DNA of 64,000 nucleotides. Origin: an uncultured Aquimarina sp. (lineage in GTDB: Bacteria; Bacteroidota; Bacteroidia; Flavobacteriales; Flavobacteriaceae). The DNA lies in contig CANMSL010000014.1 of the NCBI GenBank assembly GCA_947500505.1, forward strand, positions 58,739 to 122,738. The letters run 5' to 3'. The stretch's first letter is position 1; the number at the start of each line of letters is the position of its first letter. Below the pieces are notes generated by a model. The model searched no databases. It was not told where the DNA came from and was given only the letters and a program-made list of their open reading frames with translations. The position numbers were made by a program, and so were the translations under genes. Of the stretch, positions 1-8,246 are shown piece after piece.

Positions 1-286
1 CCATAAACAATGTGGAGTATCCCCTGCCGTTTTTACATTTGGATGCTGGATATGCACCCATATAAATTCTGATACCAGGATCTTTAATCCCTTGAGCTTC
101 TGATTCTTGTTTTACATACGCCAGGTACTCTTCTAATTCAGCTACAGACCAGTGAAACTCACGAGCATCTTCAAAACCTAATTTCTTCTGAAGACGTTTC
201 GCTCTTTTCTTACACCAATTATCATGAAGCTCTTTTGCTTCCTCTACTTTAATACATTTTTGGGGTTTTTGTACTTTTTCTGCCAT
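1..286 (-). CDS. Conserved hypothetical protein, 3' end outside window
   Basis: An open frame reads leftward from an ATG at 286 and runs off the window edge, giving about 95 N-terminal residues. The translation begins MAEKVQKPQKCIKVEEAKEL and is rich in Lys and Glu, with a Cys-Lys-Asn-Gly-Arg segment near the visible end. I see no signal peptide or membrane segment. I do not recognise the family, so no function is offered. It is divergent from the eCIS operon that starts at 848. The frame is too short for a typical ORF list but is clean, and its ATG is the first in the frame. Confidence 0.6.
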   Translation of the reverse strand, partial: MAEKVQKPQKCIKVEEAKELHDNWCKKRAKRLQKKLGFEDAREFHWSVAELEEYLAYVKQESEAQGIKDPGIRIYMGAYPASKCKNGRGYSTLFM

Positions 287-469
287 TACCTTAATATTTA
301 TGGGTTATTGCTGCTAATATATTCAAAAATCCATTTGTTATACAAATGCGTCCACCCTTTCTCAAAATGTTATTACGGTAAAACCTTATAAATAACCACA
401 TGATTTTCAGTTATTTAAACAATTTTAAAATATTTAAAGAAAATACAAGAAGGGGCTTTTCCCCCTACC

Positions 470-497
470 AAAAAAGGGTATTCCTACCCCTTTTTTT
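470..497. terminator. Terminator-like hairpin between divergent genes
   Basis: An A-run plus GGGTA arm pairs across a TTCC loop with TACCCC plus a T-run, with one bulged G. Both flanks fit a bidirectional intrinsic terminator. It is oddly placed upstream of two divergent genes, so it may be a relic of a lost gene or may block read-through into the eCIS operon. Confidence 0.45.
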
Positions 498-715
498 AGG
501 TTTGAACATATTGTAAAGCCTCATACCGGAATAGCAACAACCCCACCAATATTAAATACAATAGTTTATTATCGAATCCTTAACACACCTGGCCACCACT
601 AAAATATACATAATTTACCTTTAAACAAAAAGGGGATTTTACCCCTTAAATAACAAGCTATTTCAACCATTTTATTTCCGTTGTTTACCTTTTTAAAATT
701 AGTTGAACACCTCAT

Positions 716-723
716 TAATTTTG
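716..723 (+). promoter_or_regulatory. Putative -7 element of the eCIS operon
   Basis: The octamer TAATTTTG matches the Bacteroidota -7 consensus TAnnTTTG. No good TTTG -33 box sits at the usual spacing, so this is weak. If real it would leave a leader of about 120 nt before the ATG at 848. Confidence 0.25.
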
Positions 724-847
724 AATGAACTCCAGTAACTTTACGATTGTATTTAGCACATACAACTCTAAAAACCGTAAACCCTAGACGGTAATTTTAG
801 TTCGCATTCCAACCGTCATCATATTGCTTACTTAAATTACTCTAATA

Positions 848-1414
848 ATGTTAAAAGACTTTACAAATCATATTGGATCTGAATTAGATACCTATATAAA
901 CGCTTTACCTGCAATTACTGCCACAGTAAAAACAGACCTAGCGAATATTGGTGATTTTGGTACAGATGGCTTTTCCGGAAGTACCGGATCCAACCTTTTT
1001 ATAACTATCGTAAAAATTGAAGAAGAATCCACATTGCGTAATTTTCCGAATAGTAAGCTAACGCAACTCAGTAATGGAAATTATGCTGTGGATAAACGTT
1101 TTCCAAAAATACACTTAAATTACTTTCTGCTTTTTTCGGCCACACTTTCCTATGATATGTCCATAGCGACAATTCACAGAGTTCTAAAATATTTTCAAGC
1201 ACATAAAACCTTTCAATTTACATCCGATGAAAGTGATATCGAATTGACCTTAGAATTGGTCTCTCAAACATTTGAACAGATTAATCATATGTGGGGAACC
1301 CTTGGCGGGAAACAATTCCCACATCTATTGTATAAAGCCAGAGTAACCGAACTGGAATTTGTAGAAGAAAAACTATCTCCTGCTATTAAAACTATTACAG
1401 GAAGCCTAACATAA
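848..1414 (+). CDS. eCIS tube-terminator/cap protein (Pvc16_N, DUF4255)
   Basis: The 188-residue product matches the Pvc16_N/DUF4255 pattern: an N-terminal helix, a central segment ending in FLLFSATLSYD, and the hallmark INHMWGTLGGKQFPHLLYKA near residues 142-161. In Afp and PVC particles this family caps the distal end of the inner tube and sheath and terminates assembly. It is the first gene of the eCIS operon and its stop overlaps the next start by one base. The length is typical of short Bacteroidota versions that lack the C-terminal extension of Afp16. Family assignment rests on motif recognition. Confidence 0.85.
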   Translation: MLKDFTNHIGSELDTYINALPAITATVKTDLANIGDFGTDGFSGSTGSNLFITIVKIEEESTLRNFPNSKLTQLSNGNYAVDKRFPKIHLNYFLLFSATLSYDMSIATIHRVLKYFQAHKTFQFTSDESDIELTLELVSQTFEQINHMWGTLGGKQFPHLLYKARVTELEFVEEKLSPAIKTITGSLT

Positions 1415-1983
1415 TGAGTCATTTTAGCTACACATACGAAACATTGTTATCACTTGCTATCCAGCATCCTAGCAATATTCCTATAAAAGATAATGTAACC
1501 TTCATAGCTTCAGAAGCTACTTCTCTAATTATGAAAGAATATAAACTACAGATGAAAGTAACAGAATCGGGATTTGTGATCACCTACAGAACCTCGACAA
1601 CTTTTGATGAAGTAAAAGATACAAAAGGCAATGTAACCTACACGCCTAATGGAACTATGGATTGGTTGGATATCAACACCTTGGATATATATCTGGAATT
1701 TTTTTGTATCGCCAATAAAAAATTTATTAAGGATACAGCTTGGAAAGATTTTGGACCAAGGCCAAAAAATGATGGAGAAGCAACCCTGGTATATACTTAT
1801 AATAGATATAGCGCTCTATTTGATGCTCCGGCATCAGCTCCAAACATTAACAATGCCCCTGTGGAAACCGATTATACCATAGATCATGGTGATTACAACC
1901 GGTTACAGGTTGCTCAGGTAAATTTTCAGCTAACAGGTCATATTCCTACAAATACTCATAAAATAAATACAATAATCATATAA
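1414..1983 (+). CDS. eCIS protein of unknown fold, candidate cap adaptor
   Basis: This 189-residue protein has no motif I can name, no signal peptide and no membrane segment. It overlaps the cap gene by one base and lies 10 bases before the sheath gene, so it is translationally coupled to distal-end components. The AlgoCIS particle of Algoriphagus machipongonensis contains a cap adaptor at the distal end in addition to the cap protein. Position makes this gene the natural candidate here, but that is inference from synteny rather than sequence. A stretch rich in Asn, Pro and Ala near residues 138-152 may be a loop. Confidence 0.6.
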   Translation: MSHFSYTYETLLSLAIQHPSNIPIKDNVTFIASEATSLIMKEYKLQMKVTESGFVITYRTSTTFDEVKDTKGNVTYTPNGTMDWLDINTLDIYLEFFCIANKKFIKDTAWKDFGPRPKNDGEATLVYTYNRYSALFDAPASAPNINNAPVETDYTIDHGDYNRLQVAQVNFQLTGHIPTNTHKINTIII

Positions 1984-1993
1984 ATCAATAATT

Positions 1994-3904
1994 ATGGCAA
2001 GTACATTAAAATCACCTGGCGTATATGTAGAGGAAATCAGTACATTTCCTCCCTCGATAGCTCAGGTCCCTAGCGCGATTCCAGCGTTTATAGGGTACAC
2101 AAAAAAACAAGGATTGAATGATGATTTAGGGATGAAGCCTAAAAAAATTCGTTCATTATTAGAATTTGAACTTCTTTATGGTGGAGGTCCGGAAGGAGAT
2201 CTCGCTGTGTCTCTGGATACTAACAATTCGGTAAAAGATGTAACCGCAGGAGAAAAAATGTACTTATACAATAGCCTTAAATTATTTTATGATAATGGTG
2301 GTGGAGATTGCTATATTGTATCTATTGGTAAATATGGAGGAGGTATCACCAAACAAAACTTTATTGATGGCATTGACTCTTTAAAAAAGTTTGATGAACC
2401 AACATTATATATAACTCCTGATGCTTCATTATTAGCTAGTATTGATGATTTTAAAGATGTACATTCTACCATGCTGGATGAGTGCGAAATACTACAGGAT
2501 CGTTTTGCAATATTAGATGTTTACAAAGGTGATATAGATTTTACTGATCCATTAGCCAGCGATGTAATTTCGGATTATCGAAATAAGATCCCTTCCAATA
2601 GTAATCTAAAATATGGAGGCGCTTATTACCCGTTTTTGAGAACATCGTTACCACTTACTTTTAATTTTAGTGATCTTACACTTAGTAAAAATGGAGGAAA
2701 CATCACATTTAATACTATTATTGATGAATCAAAATTTAGTGATGGAAAAAAAGATGTATTAACAAAGATCGAACAGGCTTCTACAGATTATAAAGCGATC
2801 AAGACTATTGTTACTGATCATACCACTACAAAATATAGTGAAGCAACTGGAGGGGATCCAAAAGCAGAGTTAGATGCCAAAATTGCGCTGATCAATGATT
2901 ACTTCAGTGATTTCTTTGGAGCCACGATGACGAATACCGATGTCAAAGCGACTTATGATGCTGTTGTGGCTAATAATTCTCCTTTCAATAATATAAACAA
3001 AGCATTTGTCGATGGAATTACGGCTATCAACAGTAAGCTAAAAGCAAGTGATAAGATTGCAGCAGCCGCTACCACTGTAACTTCTACTGCCACTACGGCA
3101 ACATTTGAGGTAGATGTTTCAGGAGTTGCTGGGACATCAAATACGATTGATAAACTATATGGTATTGCCAAACCGTTTTTTCAGCAAGTATTTGACGAAC
3201 TAAACAAAATCATTAGTGATTTTTATGCAGAAGCCGGATCAGCTTTAAAAGCGCTAGAAGATTCTTTGAAAGCAGAATCTCCATTGTATGCTTCGATTCT
3301 TACCGGAATCAGACAACATGGAGTTGTACTTCCTCCATCTGGGGCAATTGCTGGGGTATATGCTAAAGTAGATAATTTAAGAGGTGTTTGGAAAGCACCG
3401 GCAAATGTAGGTTTAAATTCGGTAAATGAACCTGTGGTGAAGTTATCCAGTAAAGATCAGGAAGGCCTTAATATAGACGAAGTGGCTGGAAAATCAATCA
3501 ATGTTATCAGAGCCTTTACAGGTAAAGGAAACTTAGTTTGGGGTGCCAGAACAATGGCAGGGAACGATAATGAATGGAGATATGTACCGGTAAGAAGGTT
3601 CTTTAATATGGTCGAAGAATCCGTTAAGAAAGCTACGGAGCAATTTGTCTTCGAACCAAACGATGCCAATACTTGGGTGAGAATCCGATCAATGATCGAA
3701 AACTTCTTAACCAATCAGTGGAGAGCCGGTGCACTAGCAGGTGCAAAAACAGATGACGCGTTTTACGTTCGTGTTGGGTTGGGACAAACTATGACCGCTC
3801 AAGATATTTTAAACGGAATTCTTAATGTAGAAATAGGGATGGCAGCCGTTCGTCCGGCAGAGTTTATTGTACTTAAATTCTCTCATAAACTACAGGAATC
3901 ATAA
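1994..3904 (+). CDS. eCIS contractile sheath protein
   Basis: The 636-residue product starts with the sheath signature SPGVYVEEIS and continues with VPSAIPAFIGYT. The C-terminal part carries the conserved sheath core: WRYVPVRRFFNMVEES, a segment with FEPNDANTWVRIR, and a tail with GMAAVRPAEFIVLKFSHKL. It is the only sheath gene in the cluster, whereas Afp has three. The protein is much longer than the ~350-residue minimal sheaths. The extra length is an insertion of roughly 220 residues between about 235 and 450, rich in Thr, Ala and Asp, that probably forms a surface domain. The sheath stores contraction energy around the inner tube. Confidence 0.95.
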   Translation: MASTLKSPGVYVEEISTFPPSIAQVPSAIPAFIGYTKKQGLNDDLGMKPKKIRSLLEFELLYGGGPEGDLAVSLDTNNSVKDVTAGEKMYLYNSLKLFYDNGGGDCYIVSIGKYGGGITKQNFIDGIDSLKKFDEPTLYITPDASLLASIDDFKDVHSTMLDECEILQDRFAILDVYKGDIDFTDPLASDVISDYRNKIPSNSNLKYGGAYYPFLRTSLPLTFNFSDLTLSKNGGNITFNTIIDESKFSDGKKDVLTKIEQASTDYKAIKTIVTDHTTTKYSEATGGDPKAELDAKIALINDYFSDFFGATMTNTDVKATYDAVVANNSPFNNINKAFVDGITAINSKLKASDKIAAAATTVTSTATTATFEVDVSGVAGTSNTIDKLYGIAKPFFQQVFDELNKIISDFYAEAGSALKALEDSLKAESPLYASILTGIRQHGVVLPPSGAIAGVYAKVDNLRGVWKAPANVGLNSVNEPVVKLSSKDQEGLNIDEVAGKSINVIRAFTGKGNLVWGARTMAGNDNEWRYVPVRRFFNMVEESVKKATEQFVFEPNDANTWVRIRSMIENFLTNQWRAGALAGAKTDDAFYVRVGLGQTMTAQDILNGILNVEIGMAAVRPAEFIVLKFSHKLQES

Positions 3905-3944
3905 TCAGTAATTAAATAATTTAATAAAAAAAAACAACCATATT

Positions 3945-4379
3945 ATGGCAGCAGAATATCCATTACCAAAGTTTCATTTCCAAGTAGAATGGGGCGGTAC
4001 AAAAATAGGTTTCCAGGAAGTATCAGGTCTTGATGTTGAAATCGAACCACTGGAATATAGAGATGGGGCAAATCCAGAATATAGTAAAACAAATATGCCA
4101 GGAATGATGAAATTCAGCGATGTAACCTTAAAAAGAGGTGTTTTCAAAAGTGATAATGAATATTATGATTGGATGAACACCGTTAAGCTCAACACGATAG
4201 ATCGTAGAGACCTAACTATAAGTTTACTGGATCAGGAACATGCTCCGGTAGTGGTCTGGAAACTCAAAAACTGTTGGCCGATGAAAATCCAATCCACAGA
4301 TCTAAAAGGAGAAGGAAATGAGATCGCCATAGAAACAATGGTGCTTAAACACGAAGGTCTCACGATACAAAACGAGTAA
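3945..4379 (+). CDS. eCIS inner tube protein 1 (gp19/TIGR02241 family)
   Basis: This 144-residue protein has the phage T4 gp19-like tube fold signature: LPKFHFQVEWGG, then FQEVSGLDVEIE, and MKFSDVTLKRGVFKSDNEYY. Such proteins stack as hexameric rings to build the inner tube inside the sheath. The gene sits 40 bases after the sheath gene and 2 bases before a second, divergent tube gene. By analogy with Afp1/Afp5 this one is probably the main tube protein. Length and charge pattern are typical. Confidence 0.95.
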   Translation: MAAEYPLPKFHFQVEWGGTKIGFQEVSGLDVEIEPLEYRDGANPEYSKTNMPGMMKFSDVTLKRGVFKSDNEYYDWMNTVKLNTIDRRDLTISLLDQEHAPVVVWKLKNCWPMKIQSTDLKGEGNEIAIETMVLKHEGLTIQNE

Positions 4380-4381
4380 TT

Positions 4382-4822
4382 ATGTTTTTATATCCAGCAG
4401 TGGGATTTCACTTTGCGGTATACTTTCATGGTTTACTTCCCACACCTATTGATGTGAGCTTTCAATCCGTAACCGGTTTAAGTGTTACCGTAGAAACGGA
4501 AAGTTACAAAGAAGGAGGAGAAAACAGGTTTGTTCATGATATTCCTACAGGTCTTAAATTTTCTACACTCACATTAAAAAGAGGATTAAAAAGTATTCCA
4601 TCCCCTCTTACCAAATGGTGTGAAGGGGTTTATGAAGATTTTAAATTTAAACCTTTGGATCTTATTGTACTGTTATTAGATGAAAATCATCTTCCTATTC
4701 ATAGATGGAGTGTCCTACAAGCGTATCCGATAAAGTATGAAATAGGAGAATTTAATGCAGAAACTGCAGGAGTAGTTATTCAAACTTTAGAACTCAAATA
4801 TCAACTATTTAAATCATTATAA
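4382..4822 (+). CDS. eCIS inner tube protein 2 (tube initiator, Afp5-like)
   Basis: The 146-residue product is a divergent paralogue of the preceding tube protein, with VGFHFAVYFHG at the N-terminus, FQSVTGLSVTVE, and LKFSTLTLKRG. The second tube protein in Afp/PVC forms the first ring between the spike hub and the main tube. That role is inferred here from the family and from position next to the hub genes. The stop is followed after one base by a small DUF5908 gene. Confidence 0.9.
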   Translation: MFLYPAVGFHFAVYFHGLLPTPIDVSFQSVTGLSVTVETESYKEGGENRFVHDIPTGLKFSTLTLKRGLKSIPSPLTKWCEGVYEDFKFKPLDLIVLLLDENHLPIHRWSVLQAYPIKYEIGEFNAETAGVVIQTLELKYQLFKSL

Positions 4823-4823
4823 G

Positions 4824-4979
4824 ATGCCAGTAGAAATAAAAAACCTGTCGATAAAAGTACAGGTAAATGGTATAGAAGAACAGGAAGGAAACGAGGTAGA
4901 CAAAAACACTTCTATGTGGTCACAAACTGAATTGATCGAACTTATCGAGAAAAGTCTAAATAATAAAAAGGAACGTTAG
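4824..4979 (+). CDS. Small eCIS-associated protein, DUF5908 family
   Basis: A 51-residue frame starts at an ATG one base after the second tube gene and ends 3 bases before the LysM gene, so it fills the gap exactly. The protein starts MPVEIKNLSIKVQVNG and ends in a basic helix with LIELIEKSLNNKKER. The MPxEIxxLxIxxxV opening is characteristic of DUF5908, a family found almost only in eCIS loci between tube and LysM genes. Its role is unknown; a chaperone or lumenal component is conceivable. It is below usual ORF length cut-offs. Confidence 0.85.
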   Translation: MPVEIKNLSIKVQVNGIEEQEGNEVDKNTSMWSQTELIELIEKSLNNKKER

Positions 4980-4982
4980 TAT

Positions 4983-5753
4983 ATGTTTTCAAAAGGAAAA
5001 TTAGTCAAGCTTACTATCACTGCTTATAAAGACGGTAATTTTACTGCTGATGGTGAAATTGATAAAATGGAAGCCTTAATCAATCCCGAAGGATATAAAG
5101 AAAGTTTTACGGTAGAATATGATAAAACTCAGGAACCGGGAAATGATGGAGATGAACCAAAATTCAATAAGATCAAGCCTGGAGAATTTTCGTTTAGACT
5201 ATTATTTGACAGTACAGGTGTTTTTAACTCTATAGAAAGTCTCGATGATGCGCTTAATAGTATTGCTGATAACATAAGTGCTTTTGTACCTTCTTTTTTG
5301 AGCGGAGATGAGGATGAAGTGGATCGAGGTGTTTTTGATGAAATCGAACATCTTAAAAAATTGACCATTCAACTTAATGGAGATACACACCAAAACAATC
5401 CCCTGATTATTGCCTGGGGAGCTTTAATTGTAAAGTGTAAACTCACTAAATTAGATATTGATTATAAGCTATTCAATGCTTCCGGATATCCTATTAGAGC
5501 GGTGGCTACGATTAATTGTATCAACACTATCAGTGATGAAGAACGCAAAGCACTAGAAAATAAAAAGTCTCCTGACTTAACACACATACGACATGTTAAG
5601 GCGGGTGACACATTACCACTAATGTGCTACAGAATCTATAAAGACCCTGCTTATTATCTGGAAGTTGCGAAAGCAAACAACCTTCAGAATTTCCGAAAAC
5701 TAAAAGCTGGACAGAAAATTATTTTTCCACCAATCAGAAAAACCAATCCATGA
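4983..5753 (+). CDS. eCIS hub/baseplate protein with C-terminal LysM (Afp7-like)
   Basis: The 256-residue protein has an N-terminal CIS tube-like domain (residues 1 to ~190, with EALINPEGYKESFTVEYD and FRLLFDSTG). Its C-terminal LysM-like domain (about 203-252) has HVKAGDTLPLMCYRIYKDP and LKAGQKIIFPP. Afp7/gp53-like proteins connect tube, hub and baseplate wedges; the LysM fold in this setting is structural rather than a known peptidoglycan binder. The stop overlaps the spike gene start by 4 bases (ATGA). Confidence 0.9.
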   Translation: MFSKGKLVKLTITAYKDGNFTADGEIDKMEALINPEGYKESFTVEYDKTQEPGNDGDEPKFNKIKPGEFSFRLLFDSTGVFNSIESLDDALNSIADNISAFVPSFLSGDEDEVDRGVFDEIEHLKKLTIQLNGDTHQNNPLIIAWGALIVKCKLTKLDIDYKLFNASGYPIRAVATINCINTISDEERKALENKKSPDLTHIRHVKAGDTLPLMCYRIYKDPAYYLEVAKANNLQNFRKLKAGQKIIFPPIRKTNP

Positions 5754-7489
5754 GTTTATTAGGAGATATAGCCGAAAAATCCGGAGTGGTAACGTCAAAA
5801 GTTCTGGTAGAAGGAACTGAAGTCTCTACCTTATATGGTATTCAATCCATTGCAATTACCAACGAATGCAATAGAATACCTACCGCAGTTCTAACAGTGA
5901 TCGATGGTTCAGCAGCTGATCAGGAATTCAAAGCTAGCAGTGACTCGTTTTTTGAACCCGGTAAATCCATTGAACTGAAGGCAGGATATGATTCTCTGGA
6001 AGAAACAATTTTTAAAGGCACAGTAATCAAACAAGCTATTAAAATTACAGGACAACATAGTATTCTTATAATCACTTGTAAGGATGATGCATTTAAAATG
6101 ACATTGGGGAAAAAGAACAGGATTTTTTATGACGCTACCGATAGTGATGCCATAGAAAAGCTGATTCAGGATTCTGGGGTGACCCCAGATGTGGAAACTA
6201 CGACTTTTAATCATCACGAACTGGTACAATATCAAAGTACGGATTGGGATTTTATGATATCCAGAGCACAGGTAAATGGTGCTATTTGTACCATCGTTGA
6301 TGGAAAGGTAAGTGTGAGAAAACCTGTCGTTACCGGTACGGAAGTTATGACTGCAACCTTCGGAAGTTCTATTTTTTCGTTTGATGCAGAGATTGATTCC
6401 AGAAATCAATTTAAAAACTACGAAGCGAGAAGTTGGGATTATAGCAACCAAGAAATCATATCAGCCGAAGCGACAAACTCCGGACAGATATCATCAGGAA
6501 ATCTTGACGAAAGCAAACTTGCCAAAGCTTCTGGTGATCAATCTATTAGCCTGAACCACTCAGGAAACATCAATACCGAAATATTACAAAGTTGGATTGA
6601 TGGGAAAAGTATTATACAACAGCTTTCCATGATACGAGGTAAAGTACAGGTGCAGGGAGATGCCAATATAAAAGCAGGTGCACTAATAAAACTGGAAGGA
6701 GTTGGAGATCGATTTAATGGCAATGTTTTCGTAGGAGGTGTCCATCATATTATAAAAGATGGAAACTGGTTTTCTAACGTACAGATCGGCTTACATCCGG
6801 AATGGTTTACAGAACAACATGAGGTTTCTGCTTTGCAGGCTTCGGGAATGCTTCCTGCCATAAGTGGGTTACAGATCGGGGTGGTAACCGCTCTAGAAGG
6901 AGATCCGGATAGCGAACATCGTATAAAAGTGAAGGTTCCTATAGTCAATGAAGAAGAAGAAGGTGTTTGGGCCAGAGTGTTATCACCTTATGCCGGTGAG
7001 AATTATGGAATGCAGTTTCTACCAGAAATTGAAACTGAAGTATTACTGGGTTTTCTAAATAATGATCCAAATCAAGCAGTGGTTCTAGGAGGGTTGTATA
7101 GTAACATTAATACTGCTCCTATGGAATTTACAGATGATAATTTTGAGAAGGTTATTATGGGAAATAGTGAAATCAAAATCCTATTTAATGATGATACCAA
7201 AACGATTACAATAGAAACTCCAGCAGGGAAGTCCATAATACTGGATGAAGATGAAGGTGTGATTAAACTGGAGGATGAAAACAACAATATTGTTACGATG
7301 AATAGTGATGGTATTTCCATAGAAAGCGGTGCTGATATCAATATGAAGGCTACAGGTGATGTAAAAATAGAAGGAGTAAACATTAATGCCAAAGCGAGTG
7401 CAAATTTTAAAGCGGAAGGCTCAGCTGGAGTTGAAGTTTCTTCTAGTGCAACAGCAGTACTCAAAGGTTCTTTGGTGCAAATAAATTAA
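5750..7489 (+). CDS. eCIS spike protein, VgrG/gp27-gp5-like (Afp8-like)
   Basis: This 579-residue protein combines a gp27-like hub region (about 15-340), a gp5-type OB domain (near residues 375-460, with GVVTALEGDPDSEHRIKVKV and a GENYGMQFLPEIETEVLLG strand pair), and a C-terminal repeat-rich beta-helix (about 475-579, with alternating residues as in ADINMKATGDVKIEGVNINA). It should trimerise into the central spike below the tube. It is coupled by overlap to the LysM gene, and the PAAR tip gene starts 4 bases after its stop. No toxic C-terminal extension is present. Confidence 0.95.
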   Translation: MSLLGDIAEKSGVVTSKVLVEGTEVSTLYGIQSIAITNECNRIPTAVLTVIDGSAADQEFKASSDSFFEPGKSIELKAGYDSLEETIFKGTVIKQAIKITGQHSILIITCKDDAFKMTLGKKNRIFYDATDSDAIEKLIQDSGVTPDVETTTFNHHELVQYQSTDWDFMISRAQVNGAICTIVDGKVSVRKPVVTGTEVMTATFGSSIFSFDAEIDSRNQFKNYEARSWDYSNQEIISAEATNSGQISSGNLDESKLAKASGDQSISLNHSGNINTEILQSWIDGKSIIQQLSMIRGKVQVQGDANIKAGALIKLEGVGDRFNGNVFVGGVHHIIKDGNWFSNVQIGLHPEWFTEQHEVSALQASGMLPAISGLQIGVVTALEGDPDSEHRIKVKVPIVNEEEEGVWARVLSPYAGENYGMQFLPEIETEVLLGFLNNDPNQAVVLGGLYSNINTAPMEFTDDNFEKVIMGNSEIKILFNDDTKTITIETPAGKSIILDEDEGVIKLEDENNNIVTMNSDGISIESGADINMKATGDVKIEGVNINAKASANFKAEGSAGVEVSSSATAVLKGSLVQIN

Positions 7490-7492
7490 AAT

Positions 7493-7780
7493 ATGTCTTT
7501 AGCAGCAAGAATAACTGATATGCATATATGTCCAATGGTTACAGGAACAGTACCACACGTAGGAGGCCCTATTTTACCGGCAGGAGAGCCGACCGTACTA
7601 ATCGGAGGAATGCCAGCTGCAAGAGTTGGCGATATGGCAACCTGTACAGGCCCCCCAGATACTATTGCCGCAGGATCCGGAACAGTACTTATTGGCGGAA
7701 TGCCAGCTGCACGTTTGGGTGACACTACCGCACACGGAGGAACCATTGTTGCGGGATGTGCAACTGTATTAATAGGATAG
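7493..7780 (+). CDS. PAAR-repeat spike tip protein
   Basis: The 95-residue protein consists of two PAAR-type repeats, each with LIGGMPAARxGD followed by a Thr/Ala-His or Cys loop, and ends in the CATVLIG strand. PAAR proteins form a metal-stabilised cone that sharpens the VgrG trimer. It lies directly downstream of the spike gene. There is no effector extension, so this is a bare tip. Confidence 0.95.
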   Translation: MSLAARITDMHICPMVTGTVPHVGGPILPAGEPTVLIGGMPAARVGDMATCTGPPDTIAAGSGTVLIGGMPAARLGDTTAHGGTIVAGCATVLIG

Positions 7781-7832
7781 TTTTAATAAACATTTAGCAG
7801 AGATAAATGGCTACATAACAAATGACTAGAAA

Positions 7833-8243
7833 ATGGAAAACGAAACACCATATATTGGAATTGGATGGAGCTTCCCTCCTTCTTTTAATAGTTACTCGAA
7901 TAAAGTGGAGATGACCACAGAAGATGACGATATCAAAGGTTGTCTTGAAATCATCCTCACCACCAAACTGGGAGAACGGGTCTTAAGACCACTTTTTGGG
8001 TGTGACCTAACCATAAAAGTATTCGAAGCAATGAATTCTACCCAGGTGAATATGATTAAAAATATGGTAGAACAATGCATTCTATTACATGAGCCCAGAA
8101 TCGATGCCGAAAAAGTACACATTAATACTAACAACGCTTTTGTAGGAATATTCTACGTACATATTGATTATAAGATACGTGCTACGAACTCCAGAAGAAA
8201 TATCGTATTTCCATTTTATCTAAACGAAGGAACAGATCTATAA
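7833..8243 (+). CDS. eCIS baseplate wedge protein, gp25-like (Afp9-like)
   Basis: The 136-residue product has the GPW/gp25 signature: an N-terminal GIGWSFPPSF, the DDIKGCLEIILTTKLGERVLRPLFGCDL core at about 31-58, and a basic region with YKIRATNSRRNIVFPFYL. In T4, Afp and T6SS (TssE), this protein nucleates the sheath on the baseplate. The LGERVLRPLFGC segment corresponds to the conserved GER/R-P motif. The next gene starts 3 bases after the stop. Confidence 0.93.
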   Translation: MENETPYIGIGWSFPPSFNSYSNKVEMTTEDDDIKGCLEIILTTKLGERVLRPLFGCDLTIKVFEAMNSTQVNMIKNMVEQCILLHEPRIDAEKVHINTNNAFVGIFYVHIDYKIRATNSRRNIVFPFYLNEGTDL

Positions 8244-8246
8244 TTT

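Larger units (their letters stand above)
287..847. other. Divergent intergenic region with G/C-stem hairpins
   Basis: I find no convincing gene in these 561 bases between the divergent starts at 286 (minus) and 848 (plus). The region holds three short inverted repeats with GGGG/CCCC cores: 451-466, 470-497 and 630-647. The middle one has A and T flanks and looks like a bidirectional terminator. The eCIS promoter should lie in the right-hand part. A TAnnTTTG-like element sits at 716-723. Confidence 0.5.

Noticed and set aside
5909..6451. 180-residue minus-strand ORF inside the spike gene
   Set aside because: It is antisense to a strongly assigned VgrG-like gene; the composition is that of a shadow frame.
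7486..7746. 86-residue minus-strand ORF opposite the PAAR gene
   Set aside because: The Pro/Gly/Ala-rich reading is the complement of PAAR repeats.
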